From NCBI GenBank assembly GCA_023390655.1, contig JAEWCL010000003.1, positions 372,001 through 436,000 of the forward strand: DNA of 64,000 bases, in the 5' to 3' direction. A model generated the notes under the pieces. That model was not told the origin of the DNA. It made no database searches and was given only the letters and a program-made list of their open reading frames with translations. Shown in pieces: positions 15,655 to 24,828 of this stretch (its first letter is position 1; the number at the start of each line of letters is the position of its first letter). This stretch comes from Bacillota bacterium. GTDB lineage: Bacteria; Bacillota; Clostridia; Christensenellales; CAG-138. The position numbers were made by a program, and so were the translations under genes.

Positions 15655-16581
15655 ATGCAACAACCCATTACCGGCGGAATTATCGCCGCGGCCAGTAAAA
15701 GGGACGCGTATCCGCTTTTAAAGCTCGGCTCCATCACCGCTGTGCGGCGGGTGGTGCTGACGTTCCAACAGGCGGGCGTGTCTCCTGTGGTCATTATTAC
15801 CGGATATGCGGCGGAGGAGATCGAACGCCAGCTTGCGGACGCCGGCGTGATATTCCTGCGCAATGAAAACTATGAAAAACCGCAGCTGTTCGAATCCATC
15901 AAAATCGGACTCTCTTATCTTTCAAACAAATGCGATCGCGTGGTGGTAACGCCCGTCAACGTGCCCATGTTTTCACCGGATACGCTTAAAAAGCTGATGG
16001 ATGCGGAGGGTAGCATCATAACGCCGTCCTATCTCGGGAAGGCAGGGCACCCGGTATTGCTCCATAAGGAGGTCATTCCGGATGTGCTCGCCTACGACGG
16101 CCCCATGGGGCTTCGTGGTGCACTTGCTGCATTGGAAAACAAACGAAAATGGATTGCTGTGGAAGACGCAGGCATTCTTCATAACGTCTATGATCTGGAC
16201 AGGCTCAACGAACATCTGGACGAACACAACCGCTCCATTCTCCATCCGCTGGTACGTTTGAGCATTGAGCGGGAGGCGCTGTTCTTCAACGCCAGGACGA
16301 AGCTCCTTCTTATTTTGATAGAGGATACGCAGTCCGTACGCAGCGCTTGCGATCATATGGCGCTCTCCTACGGCAAGGCGTGGGAAATGATCAACGCCCT
16401 TGAGCAGGAGCTTGGGTACCCTGTTGTTCACCGCAGGCACGGCGGAAGCCGGGGCGGGCGCACACGTCTGACCGAGCAGGGGAAAGCGTTCCTGTCCGCC
16501 TACGAGCAATTTGAGCAAAACGTGCGCGGCTATGCGCAAAAGGAGTTTGAACGGTTATTCCGGGAAGGAAAGCTCTTATAA
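15655..16581 (+). CDS. MobA-like nucleotidyltransferase fused to ModE/LysR-type HTH
   Basis: A 308-residue two-domain protein. Residues 1-190 are an NTP_transf_3 domain related to molybdenum-cofactor cytidylyl/guanylyltransferases (ITGGIIAAASKRDAYPLLKLGSITAVRRVV, VVVTPVNVPMFSPDTLKKLM, GHPVLLHKE), although the usual GGxSxRMGxxK loop is altered. Residues 215-308 form a ModE-like winged helix (LLILIEDTQSVRSACDHMALSYGKAWEMINALEQELGYPVV, then GGSRGGRTRLTEQGKAFL). ATG 15655 follows AGGTGG; the longer frame has no site. It is 125 nt upstream of the Se-dependent xanthine dehydrogenase gene. A dual role, sensing molybdate or cofactor state and acting in cofactor maturation, is inferred. Confidence 0.75.
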   Translation: MQQPITGGIIAAASKRDAYPLLKLGSITAVRRVVLTFQQAGVSPVVIITGYAAEEIERQLADAGVIFLRNENYEKPQLFESIKIGLSYLSNKCDRVVVTPVNVPMFSPDTLKKLMDAEGSIITPSYLGKAGHPVLLHKEVIPDVLAYDGPMGLRGALAALENKRKWIAVEDAGILHNVYDLDRLNEHLDEHNRSILHPLVRLSIEREALFFNARTKLLLILIEDTQSVRSACDHMALSYGKAWEMINALEQELGYPVVHRRHGGSRGGRTRLTEQGKAFLSAYEQFEQNVRGYAQKEFERLFREGKLL

Positions 16582-16616
16582 CAGCAGCGTAAAACCAAGT
16601 TCTTTTGACAAAGAAT

Positions 16617-16646
16617 TTGATAACAAACGGCCCTTCTTTTTATAAT
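16617..16646 (+). promoter_or_regulatory. Promoter of the xanthine dehydrogenase operon
   Basis: TTGATA (16617-16622), an 18-nt spacer and a perfect TATAAT (16641-16646) lie 61 nt before ATG 16707. A TTGACA at 16604-16609 is too far from this -10. Confidence 0.55.
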
Positions 16647-16706
16647 CATCGTAACGAGACATATCTGGATGTTACGGTTCGGTGATTGATAACGGGGAGG
16701 GCTTCT

Positions 16707-19289
16707 ATGTTTACACTCCACATCAACGGAAAAGAAATCACGGCACAACAGGATAAGCGCCTGCTGACGTTTCTGCGGGAGGATTTGCGCCTGACCTCCG
16801 TCAAGGATGGATGCAGCGAAGGCGTGTGTGGTACTTGCACCATCTTGGTGGACGGCAAAAAAACCAAGGCATGTACGCAGAAACTCTCGAAATTCGTCGG
16901 CAAGCAGATCGTTACGGTGGAAGGGCTAAGTGAGCGTGAACGTGAGGTGTACGTGCACTGTTTTTCGGAAGCGGGCGCGGTACAGTGCGGCTTCTGCATC
17001 CCCGGCATGGTCATTTCCGCAAAGAGCTTGCTGGATGCAACCCTCAACCCGACCCGTGAGGAAGTCAAGCAGGCGATACGGGGTAACCTCTGCCGCTGCA
17101 CGGGGTATGTGAAGATTGAGGACGCGATCCTGTTGGCGGCCAAATTCTTCCGGGAAAACCTGCCCATTCCCGCGCCGGAACAAAGCACGGGCATCAACCG
17201 GCGTTTTAAACGACCGGACGCAAAGGAAAAGGTGTTGGGCACCGGGGAATTCGTGGACGATATCGTACTGCCGGGCATGCTGTATGCCAAGGCATTGCGC
17301 TCCAAATACCCCCGGGCATGTGTAAATAAAATTGATGTCAGCAACGCCGAACAGCATCCCGCATGCGTCAAAATACTCACGGCGAAGGACGTTCCCTACA
17401 ACAAAACCGGCCATGTATTACCTGACTGGGACGTGATGATTGCAGAAGGCGATACGACCCGGTATATCGGCGACGCCATCGCCCTGGTGTGTACAAAAAC
17501 ACAGGAAGCGCTCGATGAAGTGCTTGCGATCATTGAGGTGGATTATACCGAACTGACGCCGGTCAATTCCCCTACCGATGCATTGCGGGCCGACGCACCC
17601 CTCATCCATGCGGGCGGCAACATCATGCGCAAGGAAATCCTGCGCCGGGGCGACGCCGACGCCGCGATCAAAAGCTCCAAATACGTCGTGACCCGCAAAT
17701 ATTATACGCCTTTTAACGACCATGCCTTCATGGAACCGGAGTGCGCTATCGCCATGCCCGAGGGGGAAGACGGCATTCTGCTCTATAGCGGCGCGCAAAG
17801 CGTCTATGATGAAAAGCATGAGATCGCCGCGATGCTCAAAATACCGGAGGAAAAGGTGCATTGCCAAAGTAAGCTGGTGGGCGGCGGCTTTGGCGGGAAA
17901 GAGGACATGAGCGTGCAGCATCACGCCGCTCTTATGGCCTGGTGTGTAAAAGCGCCGGTAAAGGTAAAGTTCAGCAGGCAGGAAAGCCTTCTGTACCACA
18001 CCAAGCGCCACCCCATGGATATGGAATTTACCACTGCGTGCGACGAAAACGGCAACCTTACCGCCATGAAAGCGATATTGATTGCGGATACCGGCGCCTA
18101 CGCAAGCCTTGGCGGGCCGGTACTGCAGCGCGCCTGCACCCATGCTGCGGGGCCCTATAACTATCAGAACGTCGATATTCTGGGCATGAGCGTATATACC
18201 AACAACGTAGTGGCCGGGGCTTACCGGGGATTTGGTGTAACCCAAAGCTGCTTCGCTACCGAAAACAACCTGAACCTGCTTGCTGAGATGGTGGGGATTT
18301 CCCCTTGGGAGATCCGCTATAAAAATGCCATCCGCCCCGGCCAGGAATTGCCCAACGGCCAGCTGGCGGACGAAAACTGCGCCATGGCAGAATGCCTGGA
18401 GGCAGTAAGAGAGGTCTATGAAAGACACCCCTATTCAGGAATCGCCTGCGGCTTTAAAAACAGCGGCAAGGGCATCGGCATCAGGGATACCGGGCGCTGC
18501 CTATTGAGCATTGAAAACGGCATCGTCCATATCCGCACCAGCGCAGCCTGTATGGGCCAAGGGATCGCCACCGTGTGTACCCAGATGGTTTGCGAGGAAA
18601 CCGGTCTTTCCCCTGCGCTTGTGTATCATGAGCGGCCGGATACCATCCGCACGCCGGACAGCGGCACCAGTACGGCCAGCCGCCAGACGGTGGTGACGGG
18701 TGAGGCTGCGCGCCGCGCTGGTGCACAGCTGGCTGCGGCACTCAAAGACGGACGCACACTTACCGACCTTGAAGGGGAAGAGTTCTACGGCGAGTATGTA
18801 CCCATCACCGACCCTATGGGCACACAAAAGAAGAACCCTGTGAGCCATGTCAGCTACAGCTACGGCGCACAGGTCGTGGTGCTGGATGAAAAGGGGAAGG
18901 TTGAAAAGGTTGTCGCCGCCTACGATGTGGGTACGCCCGTCAACCTCCAGTCCGTGGAAGGGCAGATCGAAGGCGGTATCATCATGGGCCTCGGCTTTGC
19001 GCTCACGGAGGATTACCCCGTCAAGGACGGATATCCGCAGGTGAAGATGGGGACGCTGGGCCTCATGCGCGCGCCGGATGCCCCGCCCATCGAGGTGAAA
19101 CTGGTGCAAGCGCCCGGTGAAAAGCTGCCCTATGCACATGGCGCAAAAGGTGTTGGCGAATTGTGCCTGATCCCCACCTCTCCCGCCTGCTCGCATGCGT
19201 ATTACCGGCTGGATGGCAAGTTTAGGGCATCCCTGCCATTGAAGGAAACGTATTATAAGCCCGCTAAAAAAACGGGAGAGCCAAAATGA
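16707..19289 (+). CDS. Selenium-dependent-type xanthine dehydrogenase, fused 2Fe-2S and Mo domains
   Basis: An 860-residue molybdenum hydroxylase in one chain. Residues 1-160 carry two 2Fe-2S clusters: CSEGVCGTCTILVDGKKTKAC (plant type, three pieces) and CGFCIPGMVI with GNLCRCTGY. The remainder is the molybdopterin part with GGGFGGKE, GAYRGFG (arginine that positions purines) and GAKGVGEL containing the catalytic glutamate. There is no FAD domain. The length and architecture match the family annotated as selenium-dependent xanthine dehydrogenase, in which selenium is a labile ligand of the Mo centre rather than selenocysteine. Reaction: xanthine (or hypoxanthine) hydroxylation in the cytoplasm. 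ATG 16707 follows GGGGAGG. The stop overlaps the MocA-like gene, which would make its cytidylylated cofactor. Confidence 0.85.
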   Translation: MFTLHINGKEITAQQDKRLLTFLREDLRLTSVKDGCSEGVCGTCTILVDGKKTKACTQKLSKFVGKQIVTVEGLSEREREVYVHCFSEAGAVQCGFCIPGMVISAKSLLDATLNPTREEVKQAIRGNLCRCTGYVKIEDAILLAAKFFRENLPIPAPEQSTGINRRFKRPDAKEKVLGTGEFVDDIVLPGMLYAKALRSKYPRACVNKIDVSNAEQHPACVKILTAKDVPYNKTGHVLPDWDVMIAEGDTTRYIGDAIALVCTKTQEALDEVLAIIEVDYTELTPVNSPTDALRADAPLIHAGGNIMRKEILRRGDADAAIKSSKYVVTRKYYTPFNDHAFMEPECAIAMPEGEDGILLYSGAQSVYDEKHEIAAMLKIPEEKVHCQSKLVGGGFGGKEDMSVQHHAALMAWCVKAPVKVKFSRQESLLYHTKRHPMDMEFTTACDENGNLTAMKAILIADTGAYASLGGPVLQRACTHAAGPYNYQNVDILGMSVYTNNVVAGAYRGFGVTQSCFATENNLNLLAEMVGISPWEIRYKNAIRPGQELPNGQLADENCAMAECLEAVREVYERHPYSGIACGFKNSGKGIGIRDTGRCLLSIENGIVHIRTSAACMGQGIATVCTQMVCEETGLSPALVYHERPDTIRTPDSGTSTASRQTVVTGEAARRAGAQLAAALKDGRTLTDLEGEEFYGEYVPITDPMGTQKKNPVSHVSYSYGAQVVVLDEKGKVEKVVAAYDVGTPVNLQSVEGQIEGGIIMGLGFALTEDYPVKDGYPQVKMGTLGLMRAPDAPPIEVKLVQAPGEKLPYAHGAKGVGELCLIPTSPACSHAYYRLDGKFRASLPLKETYYKPAKKTGEPK

Positions 19290-19921
19290 ACACGGGCGGA
19301 TTGATTCTGGCAGCCGGTTTGTCCAGCCGCATGGGCGGCTTCAAACCGCTGCTGCCAATCAATGAAACACCTTTGATTGCCTTGTGCGTGGAAGGCATGC
19401 TGCGCGCAGGTGTTTCCCATGTTGTTGTGGTGCTGGGGTACCACGCGGCCAAAGTGGAAGCAGCACTGCAGCCATATGTGCAAACGGGCAGCGTCAGCCT
19501 TGCTTATAACAGGGACTATGCCACAACAGACATGCTTACTTCCATAAAAAAAGGGCTCACCGTCCTGCCGTCCTGCGATGCATTCTATCTCCTTCCGGGA
19601 GATATGCCGGCGGTCGTGCAGGCGACCTATGCGGCGCTTCGCAGGGAGATAGAACGCACGAATGCCTCAGTTGTTTTCCCATCCATTGACGGCAGGCGCA
19701 AGCATCCGCCGCTGATCGCAAGCACAGGCATTCCCAATATACTTGCATATACGGGGGATTTTGGTCTTCGCGGTGTGTGGGAGCAGCTTTCCTGCGCTAT
19801 GGTGGAAGTAGCGGATACCGGCTGCACCTTGGATGCGGACACCACAGAGGATTATGAGCGGCTAAAACGATATCTGGAGAATAGACGTTCCGGCGTTGCC
19901 CCGGAAGAACAGGTTGTATAG
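19286..19921 (+). CDS. MocA-like molybdenum cofactor cytidylyltransferase
   Basis: A 211-residue NTP transferase of the MocA/YgfJ type. GGLILAAGLSSRMGGFKPLLP is the nucleotide-binding loop (one residue over the usual LAAGxSxRMGxxK), followed by FYLLPGDMPAVV with the metal-binding aspartate and GRRKHPPLIA. It would transfer CMP to molybdopterin for insertion in the flanking hydroxylases. Its ATG overlaps the previous stop, and an AGGAGG-led gene follows 10 nt later, so the order enzyme-maturase-enzyme is one transcript. Confidence 0.85.
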   Translation: MNTGGLILAAGLSSRMGGFKPLLPINETPLIALCVEGMLRAGVSHVVVVLGYHAAKVEAALQPYVQTGSVSLAYNRDYATTDMLTSIKKGLTVLPSCDAFYLLPGDMPAVVQATYAALRREIERTNASVVFPSIDGRRKHPPLIASTGIPNILAYTGDFGLRGVWEQLSCAMVEVADTGCTLDADTTEDYERLKRYLENRRSGVAPEEQVV

Positions 19922-19931
19922 GAGGTAGGTT

Positions 19932-22049
19932 ATGAGCAATATCAGCAACTCCGTAAAAAAGAAGGACCATGCGCCAAAGATGAACGGCAGCGCGCTCTAT
20001 GTGGACGACCACAAAATAGAGGGCATGCTCACAGGAAGGCTGCTGCACTCCGCCAAGGCGAAAGCGAAGATCGTTTCCATCTCCGTTCCACCGTTGCCCG
20101 AAGGGTACCTGACGGTGGATTACCGCGATGTGCCCGGTGTGAACCGTGTAGCGATCGTACAGAACGATACGCCGGTGTTCGCGGAAGGCCAGGTGGAATA
20201 CATCGGTGACCCGATCCTGATGGTGGTGGGGCCGGACGAAAAAGAGGTGGAGCGCATCCTACATGCCATCGTGGTGGAGTATGAGGAACAGCAGCCGGTG
20301 CTGGACATCCTCACATCGGATACGGCGTTCTTCCATTACAATTACGGCAAAGGGGACGTGGACAACGCGTTTGCGGAAGCGGACCGCGTCTATGAGGAAA
20401 CATTCAAAACCGGCTATCAGGAGCAGGCGTATCTGGAGCCGCAGGGCATCATCGCCTGGCCGCATGGGGAGCGGATATCCGTGCGCGGGTCTATCCAGTG
20501 TCCGTACTATGTGCACGGTGCTGTGGCGCTCGCCATGGATTACGAAAGGGAAAACGTGCAGGTGATCCAGGATGTGACGGGCGGCGGCTTTGGCGGCAAG
20601 GAAGATTTCCCCTCCATACTCGGCTGCCAGGCGGCGGTGGCCGCAAAGAAGGCAGGTAAACCTGTCAAGGTGATCTTTGACCGCAGGGAGGATATGGCGT
20701 TTACCTCCAAGCGGCATCCTTCCGTCTGCACCTACCGCGTATCCGTTAAGGACGGGCGCGTGACGGCTATGGATATCGAGGTGCTCTTCAACAGCGGCGC
20801 ATACACCACGCTTTCTCCGGTGGTATTGCAGCGCGGGCTGATTTGTTCCAGCGGCGTATATAACGTTGAACACCTTCGTGTAGAGGGCAAGGCGATGAAG
20901 ACCAACACCGTGCCCTGCGGCGCTTACCGCGGGTTTGGCGCGCCGCAGACGTTCTTTGCGGTGGAAATGATGATGGATCATATCGCAAAGGATTTGGGGC
21001 TAGACTCGCTTGCGTTTAAGGAAGCGCATATGGTCAAGCAGGGGGATGCGACCTCCACCTCCGGCAAATATCATTTCCCCGTGCCCCTGCCGGAAATGAT
21101 CGGGCGTCTGGATGAACTGACCGATTACCGGAACAAGCGCAGGGAGTATCAAAACCAGACGGGGCGTTTCCGCCGCGGCATCGGCCTTTCGCTCTTTTTC
21201 CATGGCTGCGGGTTTACCGGCAGCGGGGAACGGGACCATATCAAGGCCGTGACAAAGCTTCATAAAACGGCGGATGATAAGGTGGAGATACTCGCCAGCA
21301 ACTCGGATATCGGCCAAGGACTCAAGACCACATTCTCCAAGGTCGTCGCGGAGGCGCTGGGCATTCCGCTTGACGATGTAATCATCGAAAACCCGGATAC
21401 GGATCGCGTGCCGGATTCCGGCCCCACGGTCGCCAGCCGTTCGCTGATGACGGTAGGCGAGCTGTTGCGCCGGGCGGCGGAAAAGCTGAAAAAAGAGTGG
21501 AAGCCGGGCGAGGAACAATGGGTGGAGGAACGCTTTGTGGAGCCGAACTTTGTCATTCCGTTCGATCTTGCCACATTCCACGGCGACGCTTATCCCACCT
21601 ATTCGTGGGCCGCGAATGTCGTGGAAGTGGAAGTAGATACGCTGACCGCCACCACAAAAATGCTCGGGGCGTACGGCCTTTACGATGTGGGCGTTCCCAT
21701 TGACCTCAACATCATCAAGGGACAGATGGAAGGTGGATACCTGCAGGGCCTGGGCTACGCCTCCATGGAGCAGATGGCATACGACAATACTGGCCGCATC
21801 CGCAACAACAGTTTCAGCGATTATATCATCCCCACCGCGGTGGATGTCCCCAAGCTGGTGGTGGAAATGGTGAATAACCCCTATACGCACGGGCCGTATG
21901 GCGCAAAAGGTGCCGGCGAGCTGCCTCTTGTAGGCGCTGCGCCCGCGTACTTGGAAGCTGTGGAGTGCGCGCTGGGAGAGAATCTATCCCATATTCCGTT
22001 TTCTATTGAAGATACCATGAACGCCTTACAGGGAGGGAAGCGCATATGA
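19932..22049 (+). CDS. Molybdenum hydroxylase large subunit (XdhA-like)
   Basis: A 705-residue molybdopterin-binding subunit of the xanthine dehydrogenase family. Seen motifs: VTGGGFGGKEDF, TSKRHPS, GAYRGFGAPQTFF, SNSDIGQG, DSGPTVASRS and GAKGAGELPL, which includes the catalytic glutamate. GGAGG lies 8 nt before ATG 19932. Together with the two following genes it forms the classic L-S-M heterotrimer (Mo, 2Fe-2S, FAD). The substrate may be xanthine, another purine or an N-heterocycle such as nicotinate; sequence alone does not decide. It is only distantly similar to the fused enzyme upstream, so the cluster holds two separate hydroxylases. Confidence 0.85.
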   Translation: MSNISNSVKKKDHAPKMNGSALYVDDHKIEGMLTGRLLHSAKAKAKIVSISVPPLPEGYLTVDYRDVPGVNRVAIVQNDTPVFAEGQVEYIGDPILMVVGPDEKEVERILHAIVVEYEEQQPVLDILTSDTAFFHYNYGKGDVDNAFAEADRVYEETFKTGYQEQAYLEPQGIIAWPHGERISVRGSIQCPYYVHGAVALAMDYERENVQVIQDVTGGGFGGKEDFPSILGCQAAVAAKKAGKPVKVIFDRREDMAFTSKRHPSVCTYRVSVKDGRVTAMDIEVLFNSGAYTTLSPVVLQRGLICSSGVYNVEHLRVEGKAMKTNTVPCGAYRGFGAPQTFFAVEMMMDHIAKDLGLDSLAFKEAHMVKQGDATSTSGKYHFPVPLPEMIGRLDELTDYRNKRREYQNQTGRFRRGIGLSLFFHGCGFTGSGERDHIKAVTKLHKTADDKVEILASNSDIGQGLKTTFSKVVAEALGIPLDDVIIENPDTDRVPDSGPTVASRSLMTVGELLRRAAEKLKKEWKPGEEQWVEERFVEPNFVIPFDLATFHGDAYPTYSWAANVVEVEVDTLTATTKMLGAYGLYDVGVPIDLNIIKGQMEGGYLQGLGYASMEQMAYDNTGRIRNNSFSDYIIPTAVDVPKLVVEMVNNPYTHGPYGAKGAGELPLVGAAPAYLEAVECALGENLSHIPFSIEDTMNALQGGKRI

Positions 22050-22513
22050 TTCGGTTTACGTTGAATGGGCAGGAAGTCGTCTCCGAGGCAAAAGCGAGCG
22101 AAAGGCTGCTGGACGTATTGCGTTCGGAATTTTCTAATACCGGCGTCAAGTGCGGCTGTAAGGAAGGCGAATGCGGCGCGTGCTCCGTCATACTAGACGG
22201 TCAGCTCGCAAACTCCTGCATGGTGGCAATGGGCAGTATCGCGGGCAGCGAGGTCGTGACAATCGAAGGGTATGCGAAGACGGAGCGCTTCGAGGTGCTG
22301 GACCGCGCCTATGCTTCTGTCAGCGCGGTGCAGTGCGGATTCTGTATCCCGGGCATGGTGCTGGCTTCAGAATGTATCCTGAATAAAAATCCCAACCCCA
22401 CCGAAGAAGAAATCAGGGACGGCATCTCCGGCAACCTCTGCCGCTGCACGGGTTATAACGCGATTGTAGAAGCGATTAAAATCGCCGCAAAGGAGGGCAA
22501 CGGATTATGGTAA
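22046..22513 (+). CDS. Molybdenum hydroxylase 2Fe-2S subunit (XdhC-like)
   Basis: A 155-residue electron-transfer subunit with both 2Fe-2S clusters: CGCKEGECGACSVILDG with the fourth cysteine in NSCMVA (N-terminal cluster), and CGFCIPGMVL plus GNLCRCTGY (C-terminal cluster). Length is typical. It overlaps the large-subunit stop (ATGA) and the FAD-subunit start. It passes electrons from the Mo centre to FAD. Confidence 0.9.
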   Translation: MIRFTLNGQEVVSEAKASERLLDVLRSEFSNTGVKCGCKEGECGACSVILDGQLANSCMVAMGSIAGSEVVTIEGYAKTERFEVLDRAYASVSAVQCGFCIPGMVLASECILNKNPNPTEEEIRDGISGNLCRCTGYNAIVEAIKIAAKEGNGLW

Positions 22514-23325
22514 ACGGATATGTACCCGCAACCCTAAAAGAAGCGCTCGAACGCCGGGCAAAAGAGACCGTAACACCTTATGCGGGCGGCACGGATCTGA
22601 TGCTGGATGCAGACGAGGATGCAAGCTACCTGTTCCTGAATAAGCTCACGGAATTGAAGCAGATCACCGTATCGGGCGGTTATGTGCGCATCGGCGCAGC
22701 CTGTACCTATACGCATGTAGTGGAAAGCCCGCTCGTGCCGGAGCTTTTGCGACGGGCAATTTCTGAGATCGCGGCCCCGGCCATCCGCAACCTTGGCACG
22801 CTGGGCGGGAACCTCTGCAATGCCTCCCCAAAGGCAGACGGCGCGCTTGCCCTGTTTGCCGCAAACGCAGAGGTAACGCTAAGCAGCAAAGATGGAGAGC
22901 GCACATTGCCCATACGGGAGTTTTACTTAGGACGCAACAAAACCGTGCTGCAGCCAAACGAGCTGCTTACCGAAATACTCTTGCCGGATCACGGGCTTGA
23001 AAACTACTATTTCAAAAAGATCGGCGCGCGCAATGCGCTTGCGATCTCCCGCGTGGCGTTCGCTGGCGTGATGCAAATAGATGGCGGCATCATCCGCGCA
23101 TGCACCGCCGCCTTTGGCGCGGTGATGGACGTCACGCTAGTGCAGCCTCAAATCGATGCGATGCTCCTGGGGAGAACCATAGCGGAAGCGAAAATGCTCA
23201 AAGAGGAATACCTAAATCGCTACGAGCAGGAAATCAAACCCATCCGCGGCAGGGTGTCGGCAGAATACCGCAAGACGGTCTGCATGAACCTGCTCAAAGA
23301 CTTTTTAGAGGCAAATGGGATATAG
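22507..23325 (+). CDS. Molybdenum hydroxylase FAD-binding subunit (XdhB-like)
   Basis: A 272-residue FAD_binding_5 protein. Motifs PYAGGTDLML (pyrophosphate-binding) and RNLGTLGGNLCNASPKAD are those of the CoxM/XdhB family, and the C-terminal CO_deh_flav_C region ends in RGRVSAEYRKTVCMNLL. AAGGAGG precedes ATG 22507. It is the last gene before a terminator and would hand electrons to NAD+ or ferredoxin. Confidence 0.9.
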   Translation: MVNGYVPATLKEALERRAKETVTPYAGGTDLMLDADEDASYLFLNKLTELKQITVSGGYVRIGAACTYTHVVESPLVPELLRRAISEIAAPAIRNLGTLGGNLCNASPKADGALALFAANAEVTLSSKDGERTLPIREFYLGRNKTVLQPNELLTEILLPDHGLENYYFKKIGARNALAISRVAFAGVMQIDGGIIRACTAAFGAVMDVTLVQPQIDAMLLGRTIAEAKMLKEEYLNRYEQEIKPIRGRVSAEYRKTVCMNLLKDFLEANGI

Positions 23326-23358
23326 CGTGCCGTAAGGTAAGTTGATTTAAGTAAGAAG

Positions 23359-23386
23359 GGCTTTCGCGTATACCGAAAGCCTTTTT
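23359..23386 (+). terminator. Terminator of the molybdenum hydroxylase operon
   Basis: GGCTTTCG (23359-23366) pairs with CGAAAGCC (23374-23381), followed by TTTTTG. Confidence 0.75.
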
Positions 23387-23626
23387 GCTGCGTCACAGGT
23401 CAGCACCAGGCTACCATGATCTATAGTATAACCACTAGTAAATATAAGGGTATGATATATGATGATTGAGTATGTTGTGAATATAGTGGAAATAGCTTCC
23501 AATAAGAATGGCTGTCTCTTTAGAATCAGAAGGAATAATTCGAGGAGCCCGATAGCAGTGACTTGTTACGTAATGTAGACCATTATAATAATGTCAAATG
23601 AATTATCCTACACTTTTGGGCAGACA

Positions 23627-23657
23627 ATACGGCCAAATCATTACGGTTTGGCCGTAT
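23627..23657. repeat. 11-bp perfect inverted repeat
   Basis: ATACGGCCAAA (23627-23637) and TTTGGCCGTAT (23647-23657) are separated by 9 nt. It may be a hairpin or an IS-end relic. The interval 23387-23770 otherwise holds no gene. Confidence 0.45.
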
Positions 23658-23669
23658 GTAAGTGGTCAG

Positions 23670-23790
23670 AGTGTCCGAAAAGTCAAGAAGAGGGAGGAAC
23701 TGGTATAATAGAGGTATCAAGAAGCAGGCGGTAACGGGGATGAAACGGCGTTTCAAGGATCTGGGGTTGCACTATAATAGTGGATGACTC
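23670..23790 (+). mobile_element. Possible left end of another IS1182-like element
   Basis: The string TGTCCGAAAAGTCAAGAAG, then a CTGGTATAATAG promoter, then ATG 23739 with a 15-codon frame (MKRRFKDLGLHYNSG, stop) parallels the left end at 464-560 in spacing and style. Neither a transposase body nor a right end is present. Assignment is by analogy only. Confidence 0.35.
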
Positions 23791-23921
23791 TGAAAAATTT
23801 TAATGCAGCATACTGACAGCAACTGTGCATATGTGGATATTTCACGCATTACATTTTCCAACTTGCCAATTTGCGTATTGTCAGAATCGATAAGTACTGC
23901 TATTCTTTGCAAACTTTCCAT
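23772..23921 (-). pseudogene. NYN-domain protein, N-terminal fragment
   Basis: Reverse-strand frame from ATG 23921 reads MESLQRIAVLIDSDNTQIGKLENVMREISTY, the start of a NYN/LabA-like RNase domain with its first catalytic aspartates (LIDSDN). After about 40 residues the homology ends next to IS-like sequence. GGGAG precedes the start. Intact family members are about 250 residues, so this is a remnant. Confidence 0.6.
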
Positions 23922-24171
23922 TACAACACTCCCAATATTTTTATATAAGTGGTCAGGAACCAAATTTCCATTATTGCTATTATACCATCGATAAGAGATG
24001 GGCAGATCCCATATAAACACAATCATATGTTTAAGCAGTTCAATTCGTATCTAATGTAAAGCGTTAAATAATTAATCCGTAACCCTGTTCTCACACAGCC
24101 GCACAGCAACGCTATGGCTATGATAAGAACGAAAATATCTGCTTTCAGGGGGCACTTTTTCGCATATTGAT

Positions 24172-24828
24172 TTATCGGCGTCTACCATTTAGAATGACCG
24201 CCGCACACGAAGCAAGGGATATAAGCGCAGCGCCTAGGAAGGCGGCGGGCGCGCCGCCGGTCTTGGGCGGGTCGATAACGATCCACTCGTTGACTGAGGG
24301 ATTATAGAGTTCTTTTCCGCTCGGTATGGTCAGTATGATGGGTAAGTCCCTCAGATTTTGCTGCCCCTCCACATATTCCACCGCGTCGTAATATTCCTGT
24401 GCGGAAGCGAACAGGGCGACGACCTGTTCGTTTTTTATGCTCACCGTAACGGAGAATTTTCCGGCGAGCGCGTCTTCCACAGTTTGGCGCAGCGCTTCCA
24501 AATCATCGGTTTTGGCAACGTCAACCACAATATCGCCGAGACGCGGGGTCCTCTGGGCAAACGCGTCTGTCGATGTTCCGAGCGGCAGGCCCTGCAATGC
24601 CGGGGTCTTGTCAATATAGTCCGCCACAGCTTCAAACTCTTCATCCGAGGTATCGACAATGACATAGTTGCCGCGCACGACGGCGGTAACGTCAAACAGC
24701 CCGCTCAGCGCCGCCTCCACCGCTTGGCGAATCTCCTCCAATTCGGCAGGCGTATAGGGCGTGGCCATTACGGGCAGGGCAGGAAGTAAAAGTAGCAACG
24801 CCAGCATAATGGGAAGTATGCGTTTCAT
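24172..24828 (-). CDS. Secreted protein with two repeats and a C-terminal wall-sorting-like signal
   Basis: A 218-residue protein with a cleavable signal peptide (ending LLPALPVMA). Two homologous repeats of about 60 residues follow: EEIRQAVEAALSGLFDVTAV, DEEFEAVADYIDKTPALQGLP, and EALRQTVEDALAGKFSVTVS, AQEYYDAVEYVEGQQNLRDLP. The C-terminus reads PPKTGG, a hydrophobic stretch of about 20 residues and NGRRR, the layout of a sortase signal (LPXTG variant). GGAGG precedes the start. I do not recognise the repeat. The protein is probably wall-anchored; its role is unknown. It stands alone between remnants. Confidence 0.75.
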   Translation of the reverse strand: MKRILPIMLALLLLLPALPVMATPYTPAELEEIRQAVEAALSGLFDVTAVVRGNYVIVDTSDEEFEAVADYIDKTPALQGLPLGTSTDAFAQRTPRLGDIVVDVAKTDDLEALRQTVEDALAGKFSVTVSIKNEQVVALFASAQEYYDAVEYVEGQQNLRDLPIILTIPSGKELYNPSVNEWIVIDPPKTGGAPAAFLGAALISLASCAAVILNGRRR

